This document shows, piece after piece, positions 35,301-46,800 of a stretch of DNA of 64,000 bases. Numbering within the stretch: position 1 is the first letter of the stretch; the number at the start of each line of letters is the position of its first letter. The notes below the pieces were generated by a model. It searched no databases and was not told where the DNA came from. It saw only the letters and a program-made list of their open reading frames with translations. This stretch comes from Blastomussa wellsi. Lineage: Eukaryota; Cnidaria; Anthozoa; Scleractinia; Plerogyridae. A program made the translations under genes and the position numbers. The DNA is taken from assembly GCA_947652115.1 (NCBI GenBank), contig OX393565.1, positions 6,110,881 to 6,174,880 of the forward strand, written 5' to 3'.

Positions 35301-37928
35301 TGGGGCTGCATTGGACATCGGCAAATTTTGACAGTTATTTGCAGCCCTGCCATGGGAGTGGTGATGGTCTAATGGACTCCAGGTACTTGTAGAGTGGTCC
35401 ACGTAAATTAAGCCCTGGCTGGGACCTTGAGAGATTAATTGACATTGGATCTACTGGTGCGAGACTTGTGCATAGTGCGCAAAGTTTGATAGGGTTTTCA
35501 CTGCTGGACTGAATAGTGATTTATCCGGCACCCTTTGATCAAATAGCCCCTGTTCAGGCTTGGGACCTCACACTTTTTATCCGAACCCCCGACAAGCTAA
35601 GGAATCAGAACCCTCATTATTTTTGTTTGCACTGTTTGAAAAATGAAAACCGAAGGGTTGATTTTTTTTGTTGTCCGGAATTCGAAGTACAAAATGTCAC
35701 ACCACACCTCCTCCCAGTATAACTACTTTTTGGAAAATTGAACGTAATCAAACTCAATCAGGTGATTTTGTTCGATTGGGTTCAGTAATCAAACAGAATT
35801 AAACTTTCACAAAAATTTTTGAGCAATTGAACGCAATAGAGCCTTCAATTGGGTTCATTTAGGGTATTTTGGGACAACTTTAGATTTTTTTTCCTGTATG
35901 TGTTTCATTGAGTTCAACTGGGTTTGATTAGCTCTGACATCAAACCCAATTGAACTCAAACAGAAGTTCTTTTTTGGTTCGATTGAGCTTGATTAGTAAT
36001 GTCAGGGTTCGTACTCCTTTGTGCTTTTGAAATTCCATTACTTCTCCAAGTTTTCCATGATCTAAATGTGACCACTTTCGTGGAAATCATCTTTCATTTT
36101 GGGTAAGTTTTTACCATTTTCTTCAAGATAAAACCTTATTTATTTCATACTTTTTCAATTGACATAATTTTTGATGACTTGCCATGACCCACACTTAAAT
36201 TCCATGACCTACCAGGCCTGGAAAAATGACATTCTAAAATTCCAACTTTCAGGGTTTGCCATTACCTGTACGAACCCTGAATGTTGGGAAGTTTATGAGG
36301 ACCACTGGCCTTTACAAGGTGATGATCTGGTGACTCGGCAGACTTGCATTACAAACAGGGAAAAGTCACATATATTGTAAGCTGGGTACTTTACAAAGCC
36401 ATCAAACGCTTTTTATGTTTTGTTTACAGGCATGCTCACCATGCCAGTATTTTTACACCACCTTTCCTACATATTGGTGGTTTTCACTAGTCACGCAAAA
36501 ACTAAATTCGAAACAAAAATCAGCTACAGAAGCTAAGAACTTTAGATAGTGTAGATGATAAATAAATAAACAATTTCTCCAAGTCTCAGGACTGTGCGAC
36601 GCGCCGCTCGCCAGTTATTTGCCGAAACTTTCCACACAAATTTACAAAGCTTAGCATGGAGACGCCATATTTGTGTCCTTCCGAGGGGCACAAATATGGC
36701 CGCCGTGATGCACGTGAAACCATCTGGAATTCAGTTTTGCTACGATAGCGACTACTGTTGGCTCTTGAGCTATTGTACTTCCTCATAAACACCACTTATT
36801 ATTATCTGAAATGTTATAACTGCTCAAATTCGAAAGGATAGGCTTTTGTTAAACAAAATAGCTTTGTCGCGGCACTCAGCTCGATGTCATACAGCGAAGA
36901 ACTCGAATATTCAAGATGCTCTGTTTTAAAAACGAAGGACACTGTCGAGGTTAAAAATTTGCGAAAAGATATATTTTTAGTTCACCTTACACCTAGCAGC
37001 AACGAAAACTTAGTAGGCCTAGCGAATTTTGATTTCAGAATTTTATGACGTCACATGAAAACCAAGAATAGCTACTGTGCAAGTTCTAGTCTTCACTTGC
37101 TATTGCTAGTTGCATGCAGCAAATAACATAGCTTTCTAGCACATTCTACCACGTCCTCCATAGTGTTTTCATTTTGTTTGACAGCCTACATCCTTGTTCA
37201 CTCTGTGTATCCCTCAATTTTGTTCCCTTGTTCCTATGCACCTATCAATGTAAATCCTGTGGGGGGGGGGGGGGGGGGAGTGTGGGCATAGGTGGGGGAT
37301 TTGAACTGAGCTGAGATTGTTTATTCAAATACCCAGCCCCAGGGCAATTGTAGATGGTCAAAAGATCAATAAAATGTTGCTAGAAAGGCCATTAAAACGG
37401 TCAAAAGCCCACCCTATGGGATAATAACAACTGTCAAATCCCCCACCTATGCCCGCACTCCCCCCCCCAAGGGATTTACATTGATAGCTGCATTATAGTA
37501 TCATAGTAGTGCTCCTTCCTATTGCTGGGACTGTAATTAATTTAGTCATTTTTAGTCTTGTAATATTTGGATAGTCTTACGTAAGTTTTTAAGCTTATCC
37601 ATTGTAATATTTCGTTTCTTACTAATAATATTAAGAATTAGATCGATTTAAAAGAAAATTACCTTCATCTTAATTGCAACGGATAAACAACTATAACAGC
37701 AGCCCTTTATTTCTTAAAAAGTTAGTATACAGACGCTGTCTGAAGCAAAAGCTTACAGTGTATGTGTGATACAATAAGCTTGAACTTTCGTAAACAAAAT
37801 GTTCAACGACAAAGAAGATTCAATGCAGTGCACAAAACTACGCAGCCTCGAGCTCTACCCTCTAAAAATATGACGCAAGTTGAATTTAAATAATCTAAGT
37901 ACAGATTGAACTACTTAAAACTTACCAT
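32400..37928 (-). CDS. ERH: Enhancer of rudimentary homologue
   Basis: Exons on the minus strand: 37926-37928 (ATG only, followed directly by gtaag), 34966-35053 ([18 protein letters not shown] ... ECMEG), about 33140-33298 ([36 protein letters not shown]), and 32400-32493 ([20 protein letters not shown], stop). These follow ERH, a roughly 104-aa nuclear protein that binds splicing and RNA-decay factors, from end to end. The end of exon 3 is uncertain. The reading after LVYH diverges, and no strong GT donor is present there. Weak donors near 33142-33152 would make this loop several residues longer than in other ERH proteins. The gene shares a 226-bp divergent spacer with CDKN3. Its introns carry four inverted-repeat elements. 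Confidence 0.9.
33440..33732. mobile_element. MITE M5, copy 1 (CATTCTCGTCCCCAGAG termini)
   Basis: A long foldback of 293 bp. The arms carry cttgtccctcttag, cctgtgcacgaggaacaagt and aatctaacaaagcgagtcc with their complements. The closest relative is 63005-63289. A related palindrome with the same outer ends is at 46379-46610. It sits in ERH intron 2. Confidence 0.85.
34121..34510. mobile_element. TTAA-type MITE, family M1, copy 2
   Basis: TTAA at 34117-34120 and 34511-34514 flanks termini AGTGCACCTAACCCC and gttaggtgcact. It resembles the element at 8080-8517 throughout but lacks about 50 bp of the right arm. It is in ERH intron 2. Confidence 0.9.
36003..36279. mobile_element. Element M3, copy 3 (inverted)
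   Basis: The ends cagggttcgta and tacctgtacgaaccctg, with interior 'ccaggcctggaaaaatgac', match the element at 20037-20335 in opposite orientation. It is in ERH intron 1. Confidence 0.7.
37237..37492. mobile_element. MITE M4, copy 2
   Basis: The ends are tgcacctatcaatgtaaatcc and ggatttacattgatagctgca, with a long G-run in the left arm and a C-run in the right. It is homologous to 27092-27333 and lies in ERH intron 1. Confidence 0.8.
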
Positions 37929-38154
37929 TTTGATTGAAGTATCCTTAAAAAGTGGAAGAAAATTTTCTTGCAACACGTGAAAACTGAAGCCTTCGCGCTT
38001 CGTTCGCTTTTCTTGTTTCCAAATAAGGAGAATCTCTTCTGAGACGCGAAAGAAACTGGGTCTAACGAAATCTGGCCAATCAAACGCATCGTAAGAAAAA
38101 GACGAAGTTTTGAAATTTTGAAGAGAATAATGATCAAGTGTTCGTCAAGAAAAG
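37929..38154. promoter_or_regulatory. Divergent ERH/CDKN3 promoter region
   Basis: 226 bp separate the two start codons, so the 5' UTRs and core promoters must be compact and probably shared. No TATA box stands out. The interval contains ccaatcaaa at about 38075-38083, a CCAAT-box-like sequence. Confidence 0.55.
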
Positions 38155-40795
38155 ATGGTTTTTGAGGTATTTCAAAATAATTTTCTGTTCTAATGTGCTC
38201 TTACTGGGGAAATAACGCTAGCTTTCAATTATTAACTTATTTAATTGATTTTTTCAGCGTTCCCCGGTGAGAAGAAATGATTTTGACAGCTCGGATGACG
38301 AGGAAAATGATGTTGAAAATCTCGCACCTTTTCAAGTTGACTGGTAAGCTCAATGAAAACTGTTTAATGCAGTTTTTATAAGTTACATAAATTAGAGAGT
38401 AAAATTTCCCCAAGTAATGTTTAATTGTTTTGAAAGGTGCGCTATCTTCAATTTGTACTCGTCTGTCATGTATAGACATTCCATTTTTTCCAACTGTCCA
38501 TATTGACTTCTGAAATATACCTTCCATGGGTGGTTTTGGTTACAAAAATGGAATGTCCCATTGTTTGCTAAGTTCCTTTTCCTCATTGGTAAAGGTTTTA
38601 TTAATAAATCAGTCGTATTTTGGCCCTGTTTTTTGTGGTGTTTCTGAACCAAGTGTCCAGAAGGTTGGTTTTCACTTGTGCATAACCGTAATCATAACGA
38701 CATGAGCACCGAGCATAATTAATCGATGATCAACGACATCAGTGAGTAATCGATGGGTAATCAACTGATTAGTCATTGATTGTGGGAGGCATGGTGACCT
38801 AATGGTCAGTGCGTGCTGGACTCCGGATCTGATTGTCCGTCCTTGAGCCCTGGCCGGGGTAATGCGTTGTGTTCTTGGGCAGAACACTTTACTCTTACTG
38901 TGCCTCTCTTCACCCAGGTGTATAAATGGGTACCGGAGAATTTACTGCTGGGGGTAACCCTGCGATGGACTAGCATCCCATCCTGGGGGGAGTAAAGATA
39001 CTCTCTGCCGCTTCATGCTAAGGAAACCGGGATAAGCTCTGGCCTGATCGGCCACTAGTTGGTGTAAACCAGTGTATCTGAATTAGTGTGTTGTACTGGT
39101 ATGTTTAACATTGTTTACACCTAAAGCAAAGTCCTTCACCCTGGTAGATTTTTCAAAGGATATTATTCTACATATAAAATATTTACAGATTGGCGCTTTA
39201 CCGTACCACTGATAATTAACAATTATTATTCCATGAGTGCAGGTTGGATACAAGTTTTAATAACATCCCTTATTCTCACTTGTAAGAAGCCGTTTCTCCT
39301 TGGGTGAAATAACAGGTGAATATCTGTATTACGAGGAACATGTACTGCTACAGTTTCCCTGAAAGTGCCCTGCTGTAACAATTATTTTACCCAATAAAAT
39401 CATTGATCACTAAGTTAATATATTGCTTTCTATTATTTAAGGGTTGACCTTTCCTTTACCGGGTGCTGTGCAGAAGTTATTTGTATAAGTGGATTACCAG
39501 GTAAAGTAAAATTATTCTCTCAAATGTAATTTCAATTTAGAATACTATTAATTATTAGTAGGCTTCTCAGTAAACTCAGAGATTACTGGGTGCTAATTAA
39601 AGTTAAAGAACAAAAATAATAGCTGCATTTAGACTTTGCAATAATCTAAAATTAGCATGGACCAGTTCCAGGTACACACTCAGGAAGTTTTAAGATTTTG
39701 CCGATGTGTTGATTAAATAGCTTTCAGTTTGTTTTATCTCCAGTGGTTTGGTTTTGTTTCTTTATAATACGGTTAAATATTTTCTTGGATTTTAGGTTGC
39801 AAATATAAAGACACAAATAGGAATTTAAGTGTAGATATAGGTAAGATTATCATTTAACATTCTCCAAAAATTATTAAACTGTTTCACCTAGATCAAAGGG
39901 GGCTCACTCCCCCTTTTGTTGTAGCTGCCACCTATTCTACCATTGGTAACAACTTGTTAAAAAAAAAATATTTAAACCCCTACCACTGTGCATCCATTAG
40001 CAACAAAAGGTAAAGCCTCGTGCCTAGTGGCCCATACTTCCAGAGCTTATACCAGTTTCAGTAGCATTAAGCAGCTAGGAATATTTCTACTCCCCCCTGG
40101 ATGGGATGCTAGTCCATCGAAGGGTTACCCCCCAGCATTTATACACCATTTGTACACCTGGGTGGAGAGAGGCACTGGGAGAGAGAGGCACAAGTGTCTT
40201 GCCCAAGAACACAACGCAATGCCCCGGCTAGGGCTTGAACCTGGACCGTCCGATCCGGAATCCAGCGCACTAACCATTAGGCCACTGAGCCTCCCCCATT
40301 AGCAAAAGATGCTTTACAAAAAGTATACTGTTGGATAGCTTGCAGTGAATTTCTACCGAAACTTCATGGAGAAAGCTCTGGCATGATGACTCCCTGTGCT
40401 GTTACCGAGATTTACCCTATGTTACTATTAAGTTTACATTACACAAACTGCTGTGAAACAGTGGTTTTGACCATATTTAATGATTGAATCAATCAGGATG
40501 GAGTGTTCTTAGCCATTGGTAAATATATACACTGTAACCTAATTAGCCATTGTCTTGAGTGGACAATTTATCCTTGTTTCCTTGCAGCACAAATAAAGTC
40601 ACTTGACATCTCTGATGTTTTTGTGTTCTGCTCTCATCGGGAGATGGTCAGGTACTTTTTCAATACTGAAGTGAATGAATGAATGAATGAATGAATAAGG
40701 AATCTTTTGCATCTTTTTCTTTTCATGAGTGCCAACAATAAACTCTCGGGTTGCAAGTAACCTTTTACTATCAAATAAGAAATACCACCTCATGC

Positions 40796-40826
<31 letters not shown>

Positions 40827-43800
40827 TAAAAAATGCAAAAATAAAAAATACCATATCATGCAAGAAAAGTAACAAACATTAAAAGTGTATATGACATGAA
40901 AAATGTTTTCTGCTTATTTGAAAGGCCTTTCGAAATACAGAAGAATGGCTTTTTTCTCTTTGAGATATCTTTTTTCGTTTTAGCTATATTGACATTTTCC
41001 TATTATGCAAATTACATTTAGTGATGACGTCATGAGGTTTGCAACAAAAAATGGTAAAAATACTGAATAAAAAATAACTCTGGAAATATGGAAGCAGTGT
41101 TCTTGAAACTTGGCACCACAAATGTGCAACCCAAAAGAAACAAAATGACACCCTTAATATTGTTGCCATAGCAACTCTTTCAGCTCCAGTCTCTCTCTGT
41201 CAAAAAAACCAAATATCCCCACTTGCAACCTCTGAAGTGAGACAAAGGGTCCTACCTGAAACAGACATATAGTTCCTTTATCGTCTTAATTCCCATCATT
41301 GGATTGGCTGCGGTAGATGGTTCTTGATTTAAGACAAAAACTGGGAATTTTTAATTAGTTTTTATTAAAACAGTACCAGTGGCAAAACTGTTGTCATAGC
41401 AACAGTATTAAGGGTGTCATTTTGTTAAAAACTGTTTTCAATTACTGATACATTTGCTGCTGTTTAAAATTAAATAAGACCAAAAGAAAGTCACGTGGTA
41501 AAACCACTTTAACTATCGCCAAAAATTGCATAACCAGCACTGTTCAATTCTTCCTCCACAGTGGGGCATACCCAACAAAAGGTGACGTAAATACCCCCTG
41601 CAGGGAGAGCGGAGAGATCATATTATTGTTTACAAGAGATTTGTTAGGATTTTTCTCATGAGGGGGTGCACCGCTAAGGAATGACGTAATTGATGGGTGA
41701 CATAAGCAGAATACTAGTTATATTAGAAAGTTGCAGGTCATCTCAGGTGGGGGGGGGGGGGGGGTGGGGTGTGCGCATCCCCTGCACCCTCTCCCTAGAT
41801 CTGCCCCCTGTTACACATCTCTGAAAGAGTCCTGAAGGGTAATTTGCAAAAATTCAAACCTAAGTAGAGCTCAAAATTAATGGTCGCCAAGCAGCCACAA
41901 ACTTGTAAAAAGCTGTTACAAATATTGTAAGGAATTTTATGTAAAATGTAAATGTATGTTTTGGGTTTTCACTTGCTACTTTGGCTAGTACAAATTTCAG
42001 GCATCTTTTGTCAGTATATGCAAAACGAATTCACTTTGAATTGTAATGAAGTCTGTTAGAGAAACTTAATGTACTGTATGACCATATACAATAACACTGT
42101 GGAAATATATTTGATATACCATATTCATATAGTAGTACTGTACTGCTGCATATTTGACTGTCATAGAGTGGTGTATTCGATTGTCATGTTGCCTCCCTAG
42201 GTGTAGGGTTCCATATCTCGTTGATGAGTTGAATTGCGCTGGATTTGAAGTACATCATTTTCCAGTTGAAGAAGGAAATGTCCCCACCATGGTTGAATGC
42301 TGTGAAATAATTGAGCAGTTAAGACAATGTATCAGTTTTGGACGTAGGACACTTTTACAGTAAGTATATTATATGGTGGTTAAGAGGAGCACAAATCATG
42401 TTTCAAACCCAGTTTGGAATTCCTGGGGGTGGGGGGTTATCAAAGGCCAAAACTTTTAAAGGCATGTGTAAAGCTGAATTTGAATTTCCAGAGGGGTCGT
42501 TGGAAGGGTCTTAGTAAAAGTCACTTCCGTGGGGGTGTACCCCAGGGGGTACTAGCAGTATACATGACGGCAGGGTCCGACATTTTTTTGGGTCAAGAGA
42601 TCTGTCATGTATTTTTTTAGACATATTTTTTTGGGGTCACATTTCCGAGCGAAATTTCTGTTTGATTTAATAAATCTGTATAGAGTATTGTATTTTTGGG
42701 GTAGGAAATTTTTATGCCAGGTATTTTCTGGGGTCTAACATGTCAGGCTTGTGTATTTTTTTGGGTTTGCAACATGAAGCTCCATCAGACACCCCCCCCC
42801 CCCTGTCATGTATCATTAATGGCACTACAAATTGGCACTACACATATTTGTACGGAAGCCTTCAGTTGGTTAAGCGATCATTTTTTTTAATTTTTTTAAT
42901 TTTCAGTTGTGTGTCTGGTTTAGGAATTTCTTGTTTAGGTGAGTGATCAATAGTTTTTGGTTGAATTGTTTTCCAAAATGCTGGCTAGACATCACGATCA
43001 CTGGGTCTGTAAGTTGAATCTCTTTTTTTGAGAACACATATATAGGTTATTGACCAAGCGTGAGGTCCAGATGGTTGGATATTGGCCAAGTTCTTTTTTT
43101 GCGTGTTTATGGACCAAGACACGAGGTCCGCAAAAACCGAATGAGGCCAATTTCCTGCCATTTTGACCGAACAAGCTTGGTCAATGAAGGATTTATTATA
43201 TGGGATAAAGCTTCTCATAATAACGAAAAATATAAATCTCTTACCATGGAAAAAAAACAGCCAATGAGAAGGCTGGAAAGCCATCATGTTCTGCGTTGCA
43301 TGCACCTTTTTGCATGCACGTCCGTGTAGTTTTCCCGCCACAATTGCCTCCGTGTTTGTCATCATTCACTATTAGTGCGGCGTGCAACCTACAGTGCTGT
43401 TTTGATTTCCCACCAAATATACCATCCCGCGTTTAAATTAAAAATACAGCAGCTGTTTCTTTTATGTATATTTGCAACATTCGAAACAAAATGTTTCAAC
43501 AATTTTTGTTCTCGTTCACGTTCGTTGTTCATTTCACGTAAAAGTCCTTTTTATTTAATCAGCTTCATCAATCCTGTTGTTAAGTTTGGATGAAGTCATG
43601 ACTCCTGATTACGTCATCTCTAAGTTGCGACAAATAAGAGGCCAGCGGGCATTTCAGACAGTGAAGGTACGTCCAACCAATCAGGGTGAAGAAAATGTCT
43701 TCTATACACACACTTCACACTTTATTATTTTTAAATTAAATGTTGCAAAAAGGGCATGCCCGCAATTAGCAATAGCTAATCTAGGCGGACCATGCCTTAA

Positions 43801-46800
43801 TAGCCGACTTACAGTCTTTCTCGTAAAACCGTGAACACCAGAAATGTTTATGGAATGTTATTGTGTTACAAAGAAAAAGCCAATCAGGTGTGAGAAAACT
43901 AAACCGCAAACAGCAACGGTCATTAGTTTGTGGTTTTGAGGTTTGTTCGCGTGTCCTGAACTTTGCTGCGATTGGTCACTACACAATAAACATTCCAGAA
44001 ATTTTTTCTGGTGTTCACGGTTTTACAGGAAAGACTGTAAAAAGGTATGCGAAAACATAGCCTACGTCGCAGACGGACAAAACCGCCGGTATGTGACACG
44101 TCCGTATGAAGTGTGATTACCGCCAAAATTAGTACTTGGTATTTTGCTATTTGAACCTGTCGTTTTGTAATTGAGTTTCGATATCTTGCTTTTGTAAACT
44201 GTTCTTTTTCTATTGCGTTCTGGTATCTTGCTATTGGGACCTGCCCTTTTCAATTGTGTTCTTGCATTCTGACATTTTTCCATTGGAACATTACACCTGC
44301 ACTTTTGTCATTTTGTTCTGAAATCTTGCTATTGAAAATCGCTTTTTTGTTATTGCGTTGTGACATTCTGCTATTGGAACATTACGACCTGCACTTTTGT
44401 TATTGCGTTATTCTAGTTTGATGGTGTTCATTTTCACACAACATAATAGAGAATCAACCATTGCTGAGAGAAATATGCAGGGAACCACCTTTCATTTCTT
44501 ACAGGAAAGGTAAATCTCTAAAAGACATACTCTCTGAAGGTCACAGACTTGTCACATTACGAGACAGCGGGAGCCGTGATAGCCTGTCAACTCCTTGCTA
44601 ACCTCATTGCGATTCTGTTAAGTATTTCTGAAGCCAATTCCCTTATGATAGCAACGAGCGAGTTGTTTAGAAGACGTCTTATCATTGCCTGCTCGTCCGC
44701 CATCTTGGACTCCAGAAATAAATTATTGAGTCCAAAACGCGTTACTGAGTGCCATGCCGAACTGCATGTTACCTTGTCAAAACACCAAAATGAAATGAAC
44801 ACCATCAAACTAGAATAACGCAAGGATAGAGCGCCCGCCCGGTGTTCGGGAGGTCATGGGTTCGATTCCTATCGGGGACTCAGAATTTTTATTTTTCTTT
44901 GACCCACGCTCGTGTCATGTTGATAAATTAATCTTTCACATTAAATTTACCGAGCTGAAAATTTGCCATCAATCTCATTTCCACAACTCATGATGATAGC
45001 GACATTGCTGATCCTAGCAGTATGCGGGACGCGTGTCACATAAGAACTCAGTAAAAATGAGCTAGCTCTCCAGGAGTTCTCGTAGCTCAGTGGATGAGCG
45101 CCCGCCCGGTGTTCGGGAGGTCATGGGTTCGATTCCTGTCGTGTCATGTTGATAAATTAATCTTTCACACTTTTACTCCTATTCAACAGAAAGAATTTGC
45201 TTGAATGCATGCTCCCGCTGGAAATTTTTAAAATAGAACACCCAGACGGCGTTTCTGGAACCCAGGAATCAATTTCCCAGACAATGCTGGAGTTCACTCA
45301 AATTCTCTTTACAAAGTAAAATATTGGTAGGGAAAGTGGGAGGAAGAATGGAGATCGCCTGTGTTATTCTTTTTTCGTTTGTCTTGAGATACAATCTGTC
45401 ATTTTCTATTTCAAAGTCAAAAAGCTTTGAAAGTCCTATTTTCATGGTTGGATAAGGGAAACATAAGCTTAACCTTGTAAATAGTGACCTCATTAGCAAA
45501 GGGCAGCCGTGAGACATTGTTTTGGTCAGGAAACCAAACTCGGAGTCGGATTTTTTCCGAGTTCTTGTTGATGCCCTGAAATTCATGAGGTCGACTTGTG
45601 GCAAGTCTATGCTCACCGCGCCAATACAATGAAACACTCATTCAGAGTCATCATGTCCTTAAATTTACCTTGTTTTCTCTTGGCCGTCCGGAGGAAAAAA
45701 TCATTTGTCGTATTCATTTCTTCAACAGTTCGAGACTAACACGTGTTGTGAGTTTTGTCCCGGTTTTGCCGGGGGATTTCCCTGAAGACTAACAAGTCAG
45801 ACTTGGCCGAGCAGGAATGATAACGAAATTTTCACTTTAATTCCGTTTAAGGACGTTCGCGCAAAAATGTTCTACCATTGATTTTTCTCTGAAACTCTCA
45901 CCACTGTAAGAAATGCAAAAAAATTGGGGGTCACCGACTTCGTTTCAGAGATAACATGCCCAGAAGAATACCCTAATTCTGAAAACTCGCACTTCGTTAG
46001 CGGATACGGCTACAGTGTCTGTAAGCACAAAAATATTGGAAATAAATCTTTGAAATGAACGTATCTCTGTCAAATGGACCCATAAAGTGAATTTATTCAA
46101 TTGGTGTGGTTCCTTGAAGAAAAAATAGCATTTAGCGACCACATTTCCACTCACTTAACAGCCGCATGATGGAAGGATTCGATGTCCTGTGGGCAGAAAA
46201 CTTCAAGAGTTTTAAACTTCCCACATTGATTTTTTGTTCATTTTTTGACAATCTGCCGAGAATTGTAAATAAAATCAGTTAATGGAAAAAAAGTAGGGGT
46301 CACCGACCATTTAAGAGAGTAAACTACCAGCAAAGTTACGAAACGGCTTCTGGCTCTTTGCTTTTTCTCAGTTACGTGCATTCTCGTCTCCAGAGGCCGC
46401 GATCCTTTTGGTCAGCACCAAGAATCACGACCTCTGGCCGTCTCCTCTGGCCGTCTCCGCGAATCACGGACTCATTGTCGAATCTGACAATTCTGATTGG
46501 CTGAAACCTACAGAACGAGTACTCTGCGCATGCTCACAAGCTGGGGGTGGCCAGAGGTCTCGATTCCTTGGTGCTGACCAAAAGGATCGCGGCCTCTGGG
46601 GACGAGAATGCCTTAAGTGAAGGTGGAAAACCGATAAAATATCCCGCTTGAAAAGCAAAGAAAAAAGAGTAATTTGGCCATTTTGAAGAATTTAATTGCT
46701 TATTCTGTTATTCTCTAGTCAGTAAGTTAATGAGATGCTTAGGTAAAAAAGGTATAATAGTAAAAAAAACCTCGCAAATATTGGTATCAAAGCACCGGAC

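Noticed and set aside
45070..45145. tRNA-like segment with clear A and B boxes (also at 17824-17896 and 44829-44870)
   Set aside because: The anticodon arms do not form a proper 5-bp stem with a 7-base loop, acceptor stems do not pair, and the unit is repeated with non-tRNA tails. These are SINE heads.
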